Source: Liolophura sinensis (Eukaryota; Mollusca; Polyplacophora; Chitonida; Chitonidae). Taken from it: DNA of 60,000 bases. Positions 1 through 9,922 of the stretch are shown piece by piece. The notes under the pieces are model-generated. The model worked only from the letters and a program-made list of their open reading frames with translations. It had not been told where the DNA came from and did no database searches. The translations under genes were made by a program, and so were the position numbers. The stretch lies in NCBI RefSeq assembly GCF_032854445.1, contig NC_088302.1:41298191-41358190 (forward strand), in the 5' to 3' direction. Within the stretch, counting starts at the first letter, position 1. The number at the start of each line of letters is the position of its first letter.

Positions 1-304
1 CATAAATCTTAATACCAAAAGCTTGCGAGGGGTATATTCTCAGTTAACTATATATAATCCTTCGGGTAAGGCTTCCTTCCTGTTTGGTTCAAATTGCTGT
101 TATTTGATGAACGTATAGTGTGTGTGTGTGTGTCGTCTTACATTGTGGTCTTGAACTAAGTATCGATCTTTCTAATCCATCAACTAAACAAATAAATAAA
201 TAAAAAACGAAATCAATAAAAAGCGAAACACATAATACAAACATCCACCCATGTCCCTGGTTGATGATGTTTTGACCCCACCGTAACTCAACTATGGTTG
301 TAGG
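1..304. other. Left flank, no gene recognised
   Basis: A short TG run lies at about 118-133 and AT-rich sequence follows. A pyrimidine-poor ...ttgtag precedes the exon-like segment at 305 and could be its acceptor. Nothing else is recognised. Confidence 0.4.
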
Positions 305-427
305 TGGCGTTGAACTCGCATGTTCTCCGAGCGTCAGTCACACGCAGTTGTCTTTCGGTGGACATGCCATGTCCATGTATCATGCACAAGGGAAAGTGTG
401 TAGGAGATTGTCAATGTGAATATAACG
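305..427 (+). pseudogene. Remnant or paralogue of exon 16 of a MACPF/Cys-rich gene
   Basis: The + frame reads LNSHVLRAS... then ...KGKCVGDCQCEYNG and ends at AACG followed by gtatac. Exon 16 of the MACPF gene (56434-56638) reads LNVMDAHVLRTS... then ...EGKCVEDCHPECNG and ends at AATG followed by gtacgt, so the alignment ends at the same splice position. The match continues a few bases into the intron (cagtctgatca in both). The upstream part of exon 16 (the strand-rich HVYAVFEDTDDP region) is not found here, so this is either a 5'-truncated duplicate exon or an exon of a diverged paralogue whose other exons lie left of the window. No frame break is visible in the aligned part, so it may still be functional in a gene I cannot see. 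Confidence 0.6.
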
Positions 428-514
428 GTATACGACACCGCCAACAGCAGTCTGATCAGTTCAACTATACAACATTGATCTGTTTAGTTCTCACTGATCT
501 CGCTGAAGAAGATA

Positions 515-560
515 TCGCCTATACGACGGCGGCCAGCGTTATGGTGGGAGAAAACGACTG
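515..560 (-). repeat. SINE tail fragment
   Basis: The segment tatacgacggcggccagc followed by gttatggtgggag is the reverse orientation of the SINE body seen throughout the window. It is a short degraded fragment in the intron-like DNA after the MACPF-like exon. Confidence 0.5.
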
Positions 561-612
561 GAGAGGAAGACAACAAGAGCTGGGTTTGAACTCACAACGA
601 TGGCATTGTTGA

Positions 613-904
613 GCGGCTCATGGATCATTCTGCTGCACTAGCACCCAAACCGCTATATAACAAAACCACTAAATATATAATGGAAATGTAAAACGACAGT
701 CACATATTTAACGACTAGAAAGTATGCCCAATATTTTTTCATTTTGGAACTGCAACAGGCAAGTTTTAAAATGTCTCCGAATTTGTGACAAGAGTTTACG
801 TGCCTCGTCAGATAATTTGTTACCCATCACTCGTTCTTTGCATATTTCTATTACTCAGCTGTTGCTGGTCTACTTGTAACTTCCCGTAAGCTTTCTTCAT
901 CGTC
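613..904. other. Unique DNA before the array, no gene seen
   Basis: AT-rich sequence with no credible ORF. Homology with the tandem units starts abruptly at about 905. Confidence 0.4.
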
Positions 905-1339
905 CCTGTAATTCCATGATTGTGATCAGAACTCAGAATTTTTTTCTGATATGGTTGTCATCTGCACACCTTTAACATGTTGAAGAGAAAATAGACTAAA
1001 TCTGACAGAGATCTTCAACTGTGCATGCAACAACCAGGGCGTCTTACTCATTGCCGAATTTATTGAATTTTAAATGATGGCGTTTTGAAATCTGTCTTTC
1101 ACAACGTATATTATAAATAAGTACTTCCCTGTATAGACTGAAACATTTACTGCAGGGAACCTCCCTGGCACAGATGACCAGATATGACTATCATGCCCTT
1201 GGTTATTGCTTTCGTGTATTCGAACAGTTCTCGCAGCTTCACCTGTGGTTTTAAGTCACGATGTTTGCCAGGTGCCCAGCAAAGTGTAGGGGTTACTTTG
1301 GGCTCATCCTCGAACCACCGCCCCCCCCCCCCCACCAAC

Positions 1340-1437
1340 TTCGACATATATGCGAAAAAATTCTTCCGTGTCATGTTTAACACCAATCACATAAACAATA
1401 CTGTAATGATTTACCGTGTAAACAAACGGCCAATATA
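1340..1437 (+). repeat. Degraded SINE tail in each unit
   Basis: The sequence acatatatgcgaaaaaattc followed by ttccgtgtcatgtttaacaccaatcacataaa is a diverged form of the common SINE tail. Equivalents lie near 9100-9190, 16670-16760, 24245-24330 and 31635-31725. The short ORFs over it are by-products. A poly-C run (1321-1334) just before it occurs only in unit 1. Confidence 0.5.
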
Positions 1438-2083
1438 ACCTGTGTATACGTAGAGACAGATGACACGTAAGGACAATTTCGCTATGGTTTAGTTCAGGTT
1501 TAAATAAACCGTTTAATTCACTTGGCTACAAGAGATTGGTTTATGGAATTTCCATGGAGTCTTCCATCCACGTGTTCAGAGCTGGCAATCATCCGGGTCC
1601 TCCTAGAAGAGATACAGGTACAGGTTAAACATTAGGCTTGTGTGGTTAGTAATGTATTTGTATGCACTTTAAACAGCGTAATCATCTTACAGTTGCATTT
1701 CTTTTCGGACTTTCAGCCTTGGGCGGGTTTTTAATATTATTATAAAGCCTAACCGGTGTATAAATATACATGTATTATAGGGTTTTAGGGTTCCAGACAG
1801 ATTCCGGACTTTGTTAAACATATGCATAAAGTATTATTTGTCAGTACATCGATTGCCACCATATGGCTGGAAAACTACCGATGTGGCCTTAAACCATAAT
1901 CATTCATTTGAAATAACGAAATGATGCCTAGATTCAAATCGCATAAATATACCATAGAGCGATTAAAAGACTTAATCATGTAACTCATTCACATCATCTC
2001 CTACTGTTTGATGTTTTATCACTGCTTTATGCACAACTGTACATGTGTTTGTTATAGCTATTTGCATGCTTTTTTTCTTTCAG

Positions 2084-2168
2084 TACAAGCTGTCCTTGTT
2101 GTTTGGCGACCACTTGTCTACACGGATTTCACCCATGGTTACAACGTTAGAGTTTTAAAATTGCCACG
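2084..2168 (+). other. Exon-like segment a, unit 1
   Basis: A strong acceptor (ttttttctttcag) precedes an open segment reading AVLVVWRPLVYTDFTHGYN then VRVLKLP, and it ends ...CCACG before gtaata. Changes among the five units are partly synonymous or conservative. The segment ends with two bases of a codon and segment b (7580) starts with one base, so a splice between them keeps the frame. I recognise no protein family. It could equally be a decayed exon carried along by duplication. Confidence 0.35.
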
Positions 2169-2329
2169 GTAATATAAGTATGTATTTGTATAGTTTTTGA
2201 GAAATTTTTGTCTTCTTCACCATTTAAATATCCCATCATCCGAAGACCGACTTTATTTGTATGTAAGTGTCATCTAATACACTATAAGACCAATATGGTG
2301 TGAATATCTGTACATCACATATGGGGAAA

Positions 2330-2480
2330 ATCTCTCAGTAACTTGTCAAAGCTCGGTGGTTTACGATGGCCATTCCGCTTCCATCCGCCCATAAAATTGA
2401 TGAGTGATGAGTATAGGTGAAAAATTCCTGAGTATGGGTTTGGCGTTAAGCATTGATCAAATAAATAAGTAGATAAAACA
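2330..2480 (+). repeat. Degraded SINE downstream of the peptide gene
   Basis: The tail aggtgaaaaattcctgagta followed by tgggtttggcgttaagcattgatcaaataaataa matches the common SINE 3' end. Equivalents lie near 10115-10225, 17680-17790, 25250-25355 and 32650-32765. Confidence 0.55.
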
Positions 2481-2599
2481 ATAAGTATACCATACCAAGT
2501 ATATATACTGATTAGCATATTATAATTTAGTTCATACTTTTCCCGTGTTAAAAGTGATTTTACTGGTCAAACTATGCAGTGTATGACAATATATACTAA

Positions 2600-5150
2600 C
2601 TACATATCCCCGAACACATTAAGAGTCTCCATCTCATTCTCCTCCTCTTGGGTCAGAATCTGAAAAGAAATGGGAACGAAAGTCAGCTCTTACTTTCTTC
2701 ATTTATAAAGGAATAACACGACAACCATCCTGCAAGTTCTCAACACCATTTGTGACATGACGTTTGTGGGTGGAGGAAACCAGAGAGCCCGGAGGAAACA
2801 AGAGAGTCCGGAGGAAACCAGAGAGCCCAGAGTGAGCCACCATCCATCACCATGCAGATCCCTGGCCACCCTCTTGTTTTAAAACAGCTGCTGATTTGTA
2901 GAGAATTGGGTTTGAACCGCTCACTAGTATTTTATTCAGTTCTTCAATTCTTTAGTGTTTAACGCCTTACTGATGAGTTTTTCAACAATTTTTCACATAA
3001 GCCTTTTGGCCGGTGTCTGACAAACTGGATTAAAGCCTCAATCAAATCAACGAGGGCGCGATTCGAAGACGAGAATTCACTGCTCAAGTGTCTGACAGTC
3101 GGAGCGAGCCACAGCTCTTACCGTTTCAGGAAACATTTTAACACTTTTGTTTGGTATTTTACGCCTTCCTCAAAAATATTTCACTCATTCGACTTCGGCC
3201 AGCATTATAGTGGAAGGAAATCGGGCAGTGGCCAAGGGAAAGCCACGATGATGCGGAGATTGGTGACAGACCCTCTCACGTCCGGCCGCAAAGGCAGGAC
3301 ATAAGAGGCACTGATATATGAAATGTCATAGGGCCTACACGGTATTACAATGTCATACACGGTTTACAATGTCATACACGGTATTACAATGTCATACACG
3401 GTATTACCATGTCCTACACGATATTACAATGTCATATACGGTATTACTCTTTTAGAATGAATAAAAGTATAAAAATTCGAAAAAGAACCGCTGTTTAAAT
3501 AGCCTGCATGCCCAAAAATGCACGATTTACTACATTTAAATCCACGTAAGAAGTTTGGGTATACTTGAGTTTATATGACGAAAACGTAATGGTATGGGTT
3601 TAATTCCTGCATGCTTAATATTTACCATTAATGTACGATTGAAAGCTAGAGTTCTGTTTTACTCACATCTCTTTTGCCTTTCCCTCCACAAAGTTTTTTA
3701 CACCTTTTACGACAAAACGCAAGAGGTTTCACTTTTCGACAGTTCTTGATGCATACTCGTATACACTTGCGTCTCATCGCCGTGCTCTCGTTGATAACAA
3801 GTACGCTGATCAAGAGGACAAAGATAAGCGCCACAGCCTTCATCTGAAATCAGATAGGATTTCCGTATAAAAATGCACACGTAACGCAGAGTTTAGCCGC
3901 TTTACGCGTTGTATCTTTGATATGAACCCATGTTTCCTGTAGAGAAATGAAGGTCTGCATACAAATATACTCTAAATGTGTAAGGGTGAGTATTGCGGAA
4001 TCAGCACTTGGGACAAAACAAACCCTCTGTTACCAAATTGTGATATTAGGCCTATAACTATTTCGTCCTCTGTGAATTTGTGTACCACAATACAGTTTTT
4101 TCTCCAATCCTGATAGGGGCCTTCTCCCATACGCGTAGCCATAACAGGGTTCTTATTTTTCCAACTTTTTTAACTCGTTAATTTTCATCGCAATGGTATG
4201 CGCAATGGTAGGCAGCTGAAAAGTAGTTCACCTGAGCCAGTTATATATGTTTGTATGCTTGGCTTTTAACGTCGTGTAACGTTTCAGTCATATAACGATG
4301 AAGAGTCATTAGTTATGTGTATATATACTGTGTCTTATTACGGCAGGATGAGTCCATGCTGCCGCCACTAAAGTATCATACCGAAGACACCAACCAAGAG
4401 ACCCCACCTTGTCACATTATACTGACACCGGGCCAACCAGTCCTGTCTCCTTCTCTATTCTCTCAGTGCTGAGCGTCAAGCGAAGCAGCAACACGTAACA
4501 ACAAAAAGCATCAATAAGCCTTTGGTGCGACCCGCCTCGGGTTTGATCCCAGCTCTCCTGACTTGGAGGTGGACGCTCTAACCATTTTGGATTCTGAACC
4601 TGTGCTGAGGTCGTCAAATTTAAGTGTAAGGCGAAACGATAGTGCCTGTATTTATGTCAAACATCTGGGTAGTTGCAGGCGTCTTTATATAAAATAGTAT
4701 ATGCACTAAAATACAAGGTAATGTATCTCTGTAGATGGTGTATAAGGTTATCCATGGATTACCACTAATAAAGTACAACATAAAACTTAGGAGCTTACTT
4801 AAGGATGCCCACATATATACTAGAACATTAATCTCAGGATCTTAGTAACGAATGTCTACTGATGTAATATAGCATAAAGCCCAGCACCTTGCCTATTGAT
4901 CTACACTAATATACTACAGCACAAAGCTTATAGTCTTACCTACGGATCTACACTAATCTTCAACATAATATGCAGGAGTGAATGATTATGGTTTAACGCC
5001 ACATCGGCAATATTTCAGCCATATTGAAACTGAGAATGTTAACTATGGATTTTCACTAATATACTACAGTATGGAGCTTCAGATCTTACCTTGTGTGTTG
5101 TGTTTTCTGTGACGGGTGGAACTCGGCAGACTTCTAAGAAGACAAATGAT
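2600..5150 (-). CDS. Six-cysteine cationic secreted peptide precursor, copy 1
   Basis: Minus-strand gene of three exons. The UTR exon runs from about 5150 to 5090 and ends ACAAG before gtaaga. Coding exon A is 3843-3667 and starts with the ATG right after a tgatttcag acceptor. It stops at GAT before gtgagt. Coding exon B is 2659-2600 and follows ttcttttcag. The precursor is 78 residues. Residues 1-22 form a signal peptide with a hydrophobic VALIFVLLISVLV core. Residues 23-58 form a core with 16 Lys/Arg, no acidic residue and Cys at 27, 31, 35, 44, 48 and 52 (CX3CX3C-X8-CX3CX3C). A KR pair at 57-58 precedes a 20-residue tail rich in Glu. The likely product is a secreted antimicrobial-type peptide freed by a KR-cutting protease. 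The signal-core-acidic tail layout recalls mytilins and myticins, but the cysteine spacing is not one I can assign. Exon A read without splicing gives a 65-residue form. Confidence 0.82.
2930..3302 (-). repeat. Two degraded SINEs in intron 2 of the peptide gene
   Basis: Two reverse-oriented bodies: gtttaacgccttactgatg at 2960, and ttttacgccttcctcaaaaa then tatttcactcattcgac at 3158, ending in a GC-rich part near 3300. Equivalents occur in every unit (10700-11055, 18270-18625, 25840-26195, 33200-33545). The ORF at 10783-11058 overlaps one of them and is not a gene. Confidence 0.6.
3322..3449. repeat. Intronic minisatellite, unit 1
   Basis: About six copies of a 20-22 bp motif, tacaatgtcatacacggtat, with small variations. 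It lies in intron 2 of the peptide gene. Counterparts are at about 11075-11201, 18647-18767, 26213-26340 and 33563-33625. Unit 5 keeps only about three copies. Confidence 0.8.
4255..4592 (-). repeat. tRNA-headed SINE, second family, unit 1
   Basis: On the minus strand the head reads ggttagagcgtccacctcca (box A-like), then gggatcaaaccc (box B-like), followed by a body and the tail tatgactgaaacgttacacg then acgttaaaagcc. It sits in intron 1 of the peptide gene and is fixed in all five units. Degraded relatives occur at 36000-36270 and 57597-57730. The heads are SINE promoters, not tRNA genes. Confidence 0.7.
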
Positions 5151-5175
5151 GATGGTGCCAAATCAGTCAGGAGGT

Positions 5176-5183
5176 CTTTTATA
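5176..5183 (-). promoter_or_regulatory. TATA box of peptide gene copy 1
   Basis: TATAAAAG on the minus strand, about 85-95 bp upstream of the donor that ends the UTR exon, so transcription should start near 5150. Upstream the sequence is a long T/A tract and lacks the CCAAT-bearing segment of copies 2 and 3. Confidence 0.65.
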
Positions 5184-6022
5184 CCTTAATTTATTTTTTT
5201 ATTTTTTTTTATTTTTAGTTTGAATAAATTTATTGTCGTTGTTTTTTGTTACTCTTCTATGACAGTGATCATGGTAAAACTGCCATTCTGCTGATGTGGC
5301 CAAGAGGTACGAACAGTGTTTATTGACTGAAGGTGACATAGAAGATGTCACGACATAGCCACGGCTAGTACGATGAATTTACGACGAATGAAACAAAAAA
5401 CTGGCGGAAATTAACAGCCAATGTAACATAGGGCCCCGTCGCCAGCGACCGCCGACAGTTCATCAGAAAAAAATGATAAAAATAAATTAATAACGTAATG
5501 AGAAAATATGCAATCGTCATCTCAAATACTTAAGACCTGTCGGGCCTAGTAGTATATGAGCCCTGTTGATTGGTCCTGATGCCTAGCTCAGAACCGACGG
5601 GCGAATCTATTCCGACGGATGGAACTCGAATTACGCGTGTTTGTTTGTTAACTGAAAAAGAACGGGTGTGACGTGAACACAGTATATTTATAGTCGAGCC
5701 GGCCTCGGGACAAGCCTCCCTTCTCAGAGACCGGCTGAGACGATCTATACAATCCTACGATCTGTTGATGTGGTAAGGCCAAAAACACTAACTTGGTGTA
5801 TGTTTTTGCCAGTCGCAAGATATGAGCATTAGGAGAGTATTCACATGCTTGCATTATATTGTCAGGTGGTGAGATAAGATTTGAAACTATTGTATGCGGT
5901 TACAACTGCAGAAAAGCTGCTTTTGAAAGTGTCTGTCAAAATAAAGGGGAGAGAAATAGAAGCTGAACTTACATCGTTACTTTTGTGAACTTGGAAATAA
6001 GTATGATATTAATTTGCTATCA

Positions 6023-6238
6023 GGGGGCCACCTCTGGCTCTGTCAGGTAATGCTCTTTGTGAAGCCAGCAGGCCTCTGAGCAATGAGGTTGTGAGTTTGC
6101 CTCCTTATCTCTAGGAAAGGTTGGTCAGGAACTTGCGTGTGTCTGGTTTTCCGGGCTCTTCTCAGTTTTCCTAAAAAAACAATGCTGACATATAAGTGAA
6201 GTATTCTTGAACACGGCGTAGAACACAAAGCAAATACC
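6023..6238 (+). repeat. tRNA-headed SINE 1 of unit 1
   Basis: The head has a box A-like tggctctgtcaggtaatgct and a box B-like region around gaggttgtgagtttgcctcc. The body has a tggttttccgggctc motif. The tail is gacatataagtgaagtattc then ttgaacacggcgtagaacac. Confidence 0.7.
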
Positions 6239-6291
6239 TAATAATTATTAGTGATTTTGATGAAGGTCTTCAGCACTTAGAAGGTGCGCTG

Positions 6292-6328
6292 ATTAATATC
6301 AACATGCAGGTTGCATGTTGATATTAAT
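6292..6328. repeat. Perfect 17-bp inverted repeat, unit 1
   Basis: attaatatcaacatgca, loop ggt, then tgcatgttgatattaat. The stem is perfect and is repeated unchanged at 14076-14112, 21645-21681 and 29213-29249. Confidence 0.85.
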
Positions 6329-6820
6329 GTACGGTTTCCCTTGGCCATAATCTTGGCAATATCATGAGAGTGAAATAACTAATCTATAGCCAAACTTCCA
6401 GGAAAGCTCTGAGAAATTTAACTTGGGTGGAGTGCGCTTATCTTATGTTTAAATAATGTCAGTCAGTCGCGCAAGTTTCTCCAAACATTCCACCTGCATT
6501 GGAAATTTAGATTTCATACTATTTTGATACTATTTTGGTATTACTGAGGTACAACAGCTAGTAGCAGCTGATCAAAACAACTACATACAGACCATTCTTT
6601 TAACCATCAATAACATGTGGGACGCGCTAGTGTTTTATGGTCTGCACAGACAGAAAATCAAACCTCCTAAAGGATCATATTTGATATTTACCCTATATTA
6701 AACTTAAAAGCACACCACCATTTATTTAAGAAGCATAGCCTATAATTTTCCCCTTAAAAAGTTAAAACCAAAGGCATATGACACATAAGCTGTGCAGTTC
6801 TCATATTCACTTGTTGGAAA

Positions 6821-7020
6821 GGGGCCTCACGTGTCTCAGTCGGGAAAGCGCTTTGTCGAAGCAATGAGATTGCGAGTTTGCCTCCCTGTCTGGGAGGTCG
6901 GTCAGCAACCTTCCATTTAGCATGGGTTTTCCCGGCTTACCCACTACAATTACACTAACTGCCGACATATAAATAAAATATTCTTGAGTACGGAGTAATT
7001 AAAACACCAAGCAAAGTAAT
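6821..7020 (+). repeat. tRNA-headed SINE 2 of unit 1
   Basis: The head is tgtctcagtcgggaaagcgc (box A-like), then gattgcgagtttgcctccc (box B-like). The tail is gacatataaataaaatattc then ttgagtacgga. Confidence 0.75.
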
Positions 7021-7108
7021 AAACAACCTCCTGGAAAACTTGGCTCGCTATATGCTTGTTATAATTGCATTTATCTGCAATCTTAAAATATTTAACTCAA
7101 TGCTGCAA

Positions 7109-7320
7109 GGGGTCGCCTGCAGTGGCTCAATCAGTCAGTAAAGGCGCTTCGTTCAAGACGTAAAGCCTCTCAGCACTGAGAGGTCGCGAGTTCGCTTCCT
7201 TATCTGGGATGGTCGGCCAGAAACCTGCGTTGCGGAGTTCTATCCGGCTGTCCTCCCGCAATAATTCTGACAAGCCGTTATATAAGTGAAAAATCCTTGA
7301 GTACGGAGTAAAACACAAAG
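7109..7320 (+). repeat. tRNA-headed SINE 3 of unit 1
   Basis: The head is tggctcaatcagtcagtaaa (box A-like), then ggtcgcgagttcgcttcc (box B-like). The tail is ataagtgaaaaatccttgag then tacggagtaaaacac. The minus-strand ORF here, present in every unit, is a by-product. Confidence 0.75.
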
Positions 7321-7579
7321 TCCTGATGAGGTCAAAGGTCAAGGTCACTGAGGGGTCACTAGATCTTTACAAATGCAGAGGAGAGGGGGCTGCTTCGGTG
7401 TTTGTCATAAACAAACACATTTTCTAGTTATTTCAGTGGTACTTAAAATTATGCTCTGAATTTGACTTGTACATATAGTACATCTTTTGACTTATTTATA
7501 TACGACTTAACCACAAGTTTTTGTATCTGATAGCTGGGATGCGGGAGTATGACGTCTGCTAGCTTTTGCTTTTGTTTAG

Positions 7580-7634
7580 TTTTCCACCAAGTAAGAAGAG
7601 CAAGAGACCAGTACCTCTTTTTAAGAAGCTTCAA
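7580..7634 (+). other. Exon-like segment b, unit 1
   Basis: Acceptor tttgtttag, 55 nt open as FPPSKKSKRPVPLFKKLQ, then the donor CAA before gtaagt. Its one-base entry phase fits the exit phase of segment a. Copies are at 15289-15343 (one synonymous change), 22858-22912 (Lys to Ile) and 30515-30569. Short, basic and of unknown family. Confidence 0.35.
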
Positions 7635-7861
7635 GTAAGTCTGCATTCTATCCAACATGACCATACATGCCTAGATAGATTTTACTTATTTATTTACCAC
7701 GTATATGTGCAAACCTTCTTGGATCATCTTCCATTTAGCTATAGCCATGAAGTATGTTAAAGCAAAAACGGGCGTGCATCTTCATTTATTCAGTTACATT
7801 ATACTGCGAACCATAAAGTATTCAGTGCATGTGTGATTTATATTACTTTAAATAATAATAA

Positions 7862-7995
7862 ACCTGCGGATGGTCGTGGGTTTCCGCCGGGCTCTGCCCG
7901 GTTTCCACCCACCATAATGCTGGCCGCCGTCGTATAAGTGAAATATTCTTGAGTACGGCGTAAAACACCAATCAAAAAAAAAAAAAAAAAAAAAA
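7862..7995 (+). mobile_element. SINE inserted only in unit 1
   Basis: A 5'-truncated SINE body with the tail ataagtgaaatattcttgag then tacggcgtaaaacacc and a poly-A stretch. It is flanked by a 12-bp duplication, aaataataataa (7850-7861 and 7996-8007). Units 2 and 3 have the empty site (ttaaataataataagagg form) at 15560 and 23130, and unit 4 has a slightly changed one. It therefore inserted after the units had separated. Confidence 0.85.
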
Positions 7996-8094
7996 AAATA
8001 ATAATAAGAGGTGGAAGGTTGAGACCAAGCTCTCTTCTTTAAAGTCTTATTTACAGCAGCATTTGTTGGTTAATCTTATCTATATATGTGTTAG

Positions 8095-8243
8095 AACTTG
8101 ACATAAACCAGAGCATTATAGAACTGTATAATGAGGAAGACGTTGCTGTTGACCGAGAGAAAAAGACGACTGAAATTGCTATCATCTTGCAAAATGGCAA
8201 CAGCCTTCTCATTGTGTGTCTTCTCACGTTGACGCCTCTACAG
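8095..8243 (+). other. Exon-like segment c, unit 1, with polyadenylation signal downstream
   Basis: Acceptor gtgttag, an open segment starting LDINQSIIELYNEEDVAVD and ending LLTLTPLQ, then a possible donor CAG before gtagac. The frame may instead run on to a stop near 8337 (VDEWNKAVVRL in units 1 and 2). AATAAA follows at 8491-8496. Copies: 15658-15806 (open, AATAAA at 16061), 23227-23375 (TGG to TGA after the donor, AATAAA at 23630) and 30872-31020 (TAT to TAA inside, end deleted). The entry phase does not fit the exit phase of segment b, so an exon is missing or they are unrelated. No family recognised. Confidence 0.35.
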
Positions 8244-9837
8244 GTAGACGAGTGGAATAAAGCAGTTGTAAGACTGATTCAGATATGCTTAATCTGAATT
8301 ATCCAGCTGGGCAAGACACTGCCCTCCTCTTCCTGCAGTGAGTAGTATTAAAACACAATATTTATCACAAGGACAGAACACCTTCTTTTAACCAGGCACT
8401 AAAATCTTTTCACAAGCTCTGTGTTCGAACCTGTTTCAACCCGATACTCTTTGCATTGCCATGCACATGCATGGTTGCCAAATGTATATCAATAAAGTTG
8501 AAGTTGAGATTAAAAATTTCCAGTGTGTTTTTGTTTTGTCGAAAACGGCTCATTTTCTATTGTATATTTCAAGTTCTAAGAAAGTAAACAACTGGTGAAA
8601 GATGTAGAATAAGAAACGCATTCTTAAGATTTTCAAGAAGTTTTTCTTAATTTTCTTGTGTCACTCCCAAGAAAATTATTTCTGTTTTTAAGTTTGTTTT
8701 TTTTTATTGCAAGAAAAAATTTTGGCAGTGTTCCTGTAATTCCATGATTGTGATCAGAACTCAGAATTTTTTTCTGGATTAAAAAGCATACAGTTGTATA
8801 CTGCACACCTTTAAGATGTTGAAGATTTTCAACTGTGCATGCTACAACCAGGGCGTCTTACTCATTGCCGAATTTATTGAATTTTAAATGATGTCGTTTT
8901 AAAATCTGTCCTTCACAACGTATATTATAAATAAGTAATTCCCTGTATAGACTGGAACATTTACTTCAGGGAACCTCCCTGGCACAGATGACCAGATATG
9001 ACTATTATGCCCTTGATTACTGTGTTCCTGTGTTCGAACACACTTCTCGCAGCTTTGCCTGTGGGTTGTATGTGTTACTTTGGGCTCATCCTTCCCCACA
9101 TATTCGACATATAAAATTCTTCCGTGTCATGTTTAACACCAATCACATAAACAATACTGTAATGATTTACCGTGTAAACAAACGGTCAATATAACCTGTG
9201 TATACGTAGAGACAGATGACACGTAAGGACAATTTCGATATGGTTTAGTTCAGGTTTAAATAAACCGTTTAATTCACTTGGCTACAAGAGATTGGTTTAT
9301 GGAATTTCCATGGAGTCTTCCATCCACGTGTTTAGAACTTGCAGTCATCCGGGTCCTCCTGGAAGAGATACAAGCACAGGTTAAACATTAGGCTTGTGTG
9401 GTTAGTAATGTATTTGTATGCAGTGTAAACAGCGTAATCATCTTACAATTGCATTTCTTTTCGGTCTTTCAGCCTTGGGCGGGTTTTTAACATTATTATA
9501 AAGCCTAACCGGTGTATAAATATACATGTATTATAGGGTTTTAGGGTTCCAGACAGATTCCAGACTTTGTTAACATATGCATAAAGTATTATTTGTCAGT
9601 ACATCGATTGCCACCATATGGCTGGAAAATTACCGATGTTGTCTTAAACCATAATCATTCATTCGATATAACGAAATGATGCCTAGATTCAAATCGCATA
9701 AATGTACCATAGAGCGATTAAAAGATTTAATCATATAACTCATTCATATCATCTCCTGCTGTTTGATGTTTTATCACTGCTTTATGCACAACTGTACATG
9801 TGTTTGTTATAGCTATTTGCATGTTTTTTTCTTTCAG

Positions 9838-9922
9838 CTCAAGCTCTCATTGTTGTCTGGCGACCACTTGTCTACACGGATTTCACCAAAGGTTACTACG
9901 TTAGAGCCTCAAAATTGCCACG
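9838..9922 (+). other. Exon-like segment a, unit 2
   Basis: Same acceptor and donor as in unit 1, 85 nt. Near the end the reading is VRASKLP instead of VRVLKLP. Confidence 0.35.

Larger units (their letters stand above)
905..8732. repeat. Tandem unit 1 (7.8 kb)
   Basis: First of five head-to-tail units. The landmark cctgtaattccatgattg recurs at 905, 8733, 16308, 23872 and 31260. Contents in + order: SINE tail, plus-strand exon-like segment a, minus-strand peptide gene (2600-5150), three tRNA-headed SINEs, exon-like segments b and c with a polyadenylation signal, and a T-rich end. It is the longest unit because of a private SINE insertion (7862-7995) and extra blocks at about 5936-5985 and 6422-6500 that it shares with unit 4. 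Confidence 0.9.

Noticed and set aside
3646-3843. Calling the peptide a defensin, big defensin or mytilin
   Set aside because: Cysteine number and spacing do not fit those families as I know them; only the precursor layout is similar.
4620-4814. Minus-strand ORF of 64 codons repeated in units 1-4 (also 12398, 19967, 27542)
   Set aside because: It lies in intron 1 of the peptide gene and has no start context, splice support or motif. Conservation simply follows the near identity of the units.
6821-6900. Possible tRNA genes at the SINE heads (also 7109 and 4592)
   Set aside because: Box A and B-like parts are present, but the flanking sequence cannot fold as a full cloverleaf by eye and runs straight into SINE bodies.
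7127-7348. Minus-strand ORF of 73 codons repeated in units 1-4
   Set aside because: It lies antisense to a tRNA-headed SINE, so its reading frame is a by-product of repeat sequence.
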